Assembly (NCBI GenBank): GCA_029207755.1
Contig: JARCOQ010000017.1
Span: forward strand, 4,042,945 to 4,106,944
Length of the DNA stretch: 64,000 nucleotides
Direction of reading: 5' to 3'
Origin: Chamaea fasciata
Taxonomy: Eukaryota; Chordata; Aves; Passeriformes; Sylviidae
The notes under the pieces were generated by a model. It did no database searches. It was not told the DNA's origin and was given only the letters and a program-made list of their open reading frames with translations. Positions 60,997 through 64,000 of this stretch are shown piece after piece; the stretch's first letter is position 1; the number at the start of each line of letters is the position of its first letter. A program made the translations under genes and the position numbers.

Positions 60997-61361
60997 TTGC
61001 TGTGACAGAAGGAATTAATCATGGCTCTAATGGTTCTCTGGCAAGTGCTACTTAAAAGCAACAAATGTGTTTGAAAAATCCTTAGGTTTGCCTGTGCTGT
61101 TTAGAGTTAAAAAATAAAATAAATAAAAAAAAAGGAGTATAAAAGCTCTTGTATCCTAAAGTGTTTGGGAGCTGCAAAACAAAATCATAGGAAAAAGAAA
61201 AGAAACTAAGTGGTCCCTAACCAAAAATTCCCAGCAACTTGTGCTGTCTCATTAGGAGTGTCAGGTTCTGCTGCAGGGGCAGAAAAGTTGCCTGGTCGGG
61301 GAACAGACTGACAGTGAGGTCTCACAACAGGGTGAAATTGTCCCAACATAAATACCAGCAA
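59236..61361. other. Non-coding stretch
   Basis: No gene recognised. Contains the T-rich tract at 60954-60998 and an A-rich run near 61107-61134. Frames at 59359-60692 are under 105 codons and domain-free. Confidence 0.6.
60954..60998 (+). repeat. T-rich tract with two C interruptions
   Basis: T runs of about 12, 12 and 14 separated by single C at 60971 and 60984. On the minus strand it is A-rich. No retroposon body recognised. Confidence 0.95.
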
Positions 61362-61450
61362 TATTTGCCTTTCCAGTGCTTCAACTTCCTGCCTGTAAAA
61401 TGGGACTGATGGTATTTTCTGTATGAGATGTGCTGAGGAAAATCTCTGTA
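61362..61450 (+). mobile_element. Probable MIR-like SINE remnant
   Basis: GTGCTTCAACTTCCTGCC followed by TGTAAAATGGGAC matches the MIR landmark TGCCTCAGTTTCCTCATC / TGTAAAATGGG. Downstream, TATGAGATGTGCTGAGGAAA resembles the MIR CATAGGGTTGTTGTGAGGATT block. Only this central-to-3' part can be seen. MIR copies in birds are ancient and heavily decayed, so confidence is moderate. Confidence 0.4.
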
Positions 61451-64000
61451 TGAGGGGCAAACGGCAGTAGTTTGGCTTGTGCTTTTTGGTGTTCACTTGC
61501 TAGTATTGCAAAAAACAGTAATCAATGTTCATGTGCTTTTCTTGTAACTCTGTACCTAAGCTCCTTCAGTATTCACCCGCAGTAATGCAGGCAAAAGTCT
61601 TTAAATAAAGCTCCTCTTCTTAAAGTCTTATTCCGATGCTCCTAAATAATTCTATTGCGATAAAAGGAATACGAGGAACCAGATTTTAATATGGTTCTTA
61701 GAAGCCTTTACACTAACATGCCACATGAGGGAAGTGTAGATACTCTAGACTTCTCCCTCTGAAAATAAGCACCCGATTTTATTTTTATCTTGTTAATGGA
61801 TTATGAATGACACATAATTATTTTCCCTCTGAAAATCATGTTAATTTTCGAGAGAAAAGGCCCAGCGATAGAATTAGCTATTGAAATGTGATAATGTAAC
61901 ACTGTTTATTGGTAAAACAGAACAAGATTTCCTAATCCTCTGTAAATCATTTCCATCAATCCAATCCTAGGTGACACTGCTGTATTAATGGGGATGTGCT
62001 CTGTCCTCCAGGCACAACGAGCACAGAGGAGCATTGAGGTTTCTGCGTGGGCAGCTTGAATCCCAGTGGTTCACAAATGAGACATTTTGGATGAAGCCTT
62101 CAGCTTGAGACCGACTTCAGGAGTGTGACAACCATCTCCCAAAAGGGCTTTTGTTTCTTATGATCTGGACCTGCCACTGAAAGGCTCTGGCTCAACAGAA
62201 CACCGATGTGCAAATCATGATTCAATCTTCCTGCACTGCAAATCCACACGCAACAGGTAATAATAATTATAATGATCATCATCATCATCATCATCTATAT
62301 GTAAATCCTGCTGTACTTCTGGATGTCCGAATTTCTGGTATTTGAACGCAATGACCTGTCCAGCCCCCCACCAGAAGATTTTGATAGGAAGGTTTTAATG
62401 TTCTATCTCCAGTTTCCCTTGTTCATTGCCACCTTGGCGCTGTGGAAATCTCCACTGATCTTCATTTAATGTTTTGGATAATGCGCTGAAGATACATTTT
62501 GGAAACTATTCCTTACAAATGATTACATGCGGTAACATTTCACAATAGCACAAATAGTTAGAAAACTAATTTCCTGTGAAGTACAGTATGTTTTCTTTAT
62601 TAATAATGGTGCTCCAAGTTGTATATATTACAATTCTTTCTTAAGTTATAATTCAGACTAGTGTTCTGTTTCTTTATTTTTAGATTTCAATAAACTTGAC
62701 ATTATTGAAGAGGATTCATAAATTTTACTGAAATTCAATTACTATAACAATTGGTTCTTGCACAGTGTCCTGACTGAGCCACTGGTAGAAGTATGAGGAT
62801 TATATATTCTCACCTCATTTCACAGGCAATAATGAAAGAGGATGAGACTAAATTCCTCCTATCTAGATCTTTATTTAAAAACATAACTAGGGCTTGTGAA
62901 GACTTTCTTGCCACCCATAGTTGTTTCTCTGCTTTCAGAACAAGGAAAACACTTAAAAGTGTTGATTGTTTAATTAGGAAAACAAATCTAAAAGGCAATT
63001 TCTTCCTATAGGAATTTCAGCTTATTTTAAAAAACTTGAAAAAAATCAAATCATAAGTAGATGGTTCAACATATGATTTTCCACCTTTCAGATGTAGGAA
63101 ACATCTTTAAAAAATAATAATTGCTTAATGCTAAATCTAAAAATTAACATCCTCCAGCCCCTTTTTCTTTGTTCCCCTAAGGCTCGACTGAGGCAGGATG
63201 AGCCTCCTCACTGCAATGGGATTCCCTGATGTCCTGATTTAGGGTAAATTTTGGAGGAAACCTCTGAATGGGGTCCCTTTGGGAAGCAAACCCAAACCCC
63301 TCCCCAGGCTGGTCCAGGGAAAAAAAATCTCCTTAGACAAAAGTGGAAAAGACCCAGTTCATTCAACAAGTGAAGTGCCCGCAAGCATAAAAATTGAATA
63401 ATGTGAAACAATGAAACCTCTCACTGTCCTGAAGAGAGATGGCAAATTGAGCAAGTCCTTGCTGTGGGTTAGCTCAGCTCTCCCAGTCTCCCATCAGTCC
63501 TCCACTGCTGGAAAATACCGAGGCCCAGGCCCCGGTGGGCTGCGGGTGTGAGATCCCAGTGACTGTCTGGGTTTTTCAGTCCAAAACTGGTGTAAACAGC
63601 TCCAAGAAAAAGGGGGAAAAAACAGTTCTAGGAATCTTCTCTGCCTCAGCTGGCTAAATTAACTAAAAGCAAAGGAGGTCTCTGTCCTGCTGTTTGCCCG
63701 TGCCTCAGAGGAACGCAGAACGTGGAGGAGTGAGAGCAGTCCTTGCAAACAAACCCCACGCTTCTCTTTCCCCCCTTTGCTCTCAGGACCAGTCTGAAAG
63801 GTCTAGAACTTCGTATCCAGCACAAACAGAACAGACAGCTGGGGATACAAGCAGCACAAAGTCACCCCAGGACACCTGGGAAGGACCAATTCCTCTGCAA
63901 ATTTGGGAATCGGTCATTGAGACAGCCCCAGGCTGGAATGGTCACTCCGTGAACGTGAGCTGAGCAAGGTTTGAACCTTGGCAAGAGCAGAGCCTCATTA
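61451..64000. other. Non-coding stretch, right edge
   Basis: No gene recognised. 61700-61950 is AT-rich and repeat-free. A (TAA)n/(ATC)n run lies near 62258-62295. The overlapping plus-strand frames at 63694-63963 are under 90 codons and domain-free. Confidence 0.6.
62275..62295 (+). repeat. (ATC)7 microsatellite
   Basis: Seven ATC units, directly preceded by a degenerate TAA-rich run from about 62258. The (ATC) run explains the methionine/isoleucine string seen on the minus strand. Confidence 0.95.

Noticed and set aside
62100..62294. Minus-strand frame beginning with a methionine/isoleucine run
   Set aside because: The run is the translated (ATC)n microsatellite; nothing downstream looks coding.
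1..64000. Bacterial-type features: operons, CRISPR, insertion sequences, rRNA, tRNA
   Set aside because: No direct-repeat/spacer array, no transposase, no tRNA cloverleaf or rRNA sequence seen. CR1 elements and overall structure mark this as vertebrate nuclear DNA.

Overview
This window reads as vertebrate, almost certainly bird, nuclear DNA. I find no gene I can name. The base composition is AT-leaning (roughly 40% GC by eye), CpG is scarce, and every reading frame is broken at about the rate expected by chance. The only transposable elements I recognise are four old, truncated CR1 LINE fragments of the avian type, plus one probable MIR-like SINE remnant. CR1 as the sole clear interspersed family, few microsatellites and low repeat density fit a bird genome. 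I see no bacterial signals: no operons, ribosome binding sites, CRISPR array, rRNA or tRNA. I therefore treat the window as intergenic DNA or a long intron.

Layout. 1-5860 is plain AT-rich DNA with short homopolymers. 5870-6200 is a CpG-enriched patch with a perfect AP-1 site. 6200-19600 is non-coding DNA with a well-flanked 56 bp exon-like segment (10025-10080), an 18 bp perfect palindrome (10864-10881) and two small tandem duplications (16926-16963, 17915-17968). A minus-strand CR1 lies at 19611-19762. Between 19763 and 24844 a 17 bp MEF2/OTX-like motif occurs twice and a homeodomain-type AT palindrome stands at 22606. A plus-strand CR1 is at 24845-25085 and a minus-strand CR1 at 30597-30950, the latter just after a 167-codon open frame of doubtful meaning.

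The most distinctive structure is at 35942-36446. Four copies of a 12 bp repeat are followed, after about 40 bp, by exactly seven copies of a 59 bp GC-rich minisatellite whose unit contains the classic hypervariable minisatellite core. A long pyrimidine/poly-T tract is at 38272-38364 and an (AC)n microsatellite at 39519. A strong RFX X-box sits at 40501-40514, a plus-strand CR1 at 40780-41185, and two small hairpins next to a consensus CTCF site at 42238-42313.

The right third (42.3-64 kb) is again non-coding. On the minus strand three segments look like internal exons, with acceptor, open frame and donor: 59131-59235, 56457-56530 and 50540-50783. They can be chained in one open frame, but cryptic exons of this quality also arise by chance, so they are low-confidence. 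I found no previously undescribed biological system. The points most worth a second look are the Jeffreys-core minisatellite, the hairpin/CTCF block, the X-box, the paired MEF2/OTX motif and the minus-strand exon chain.
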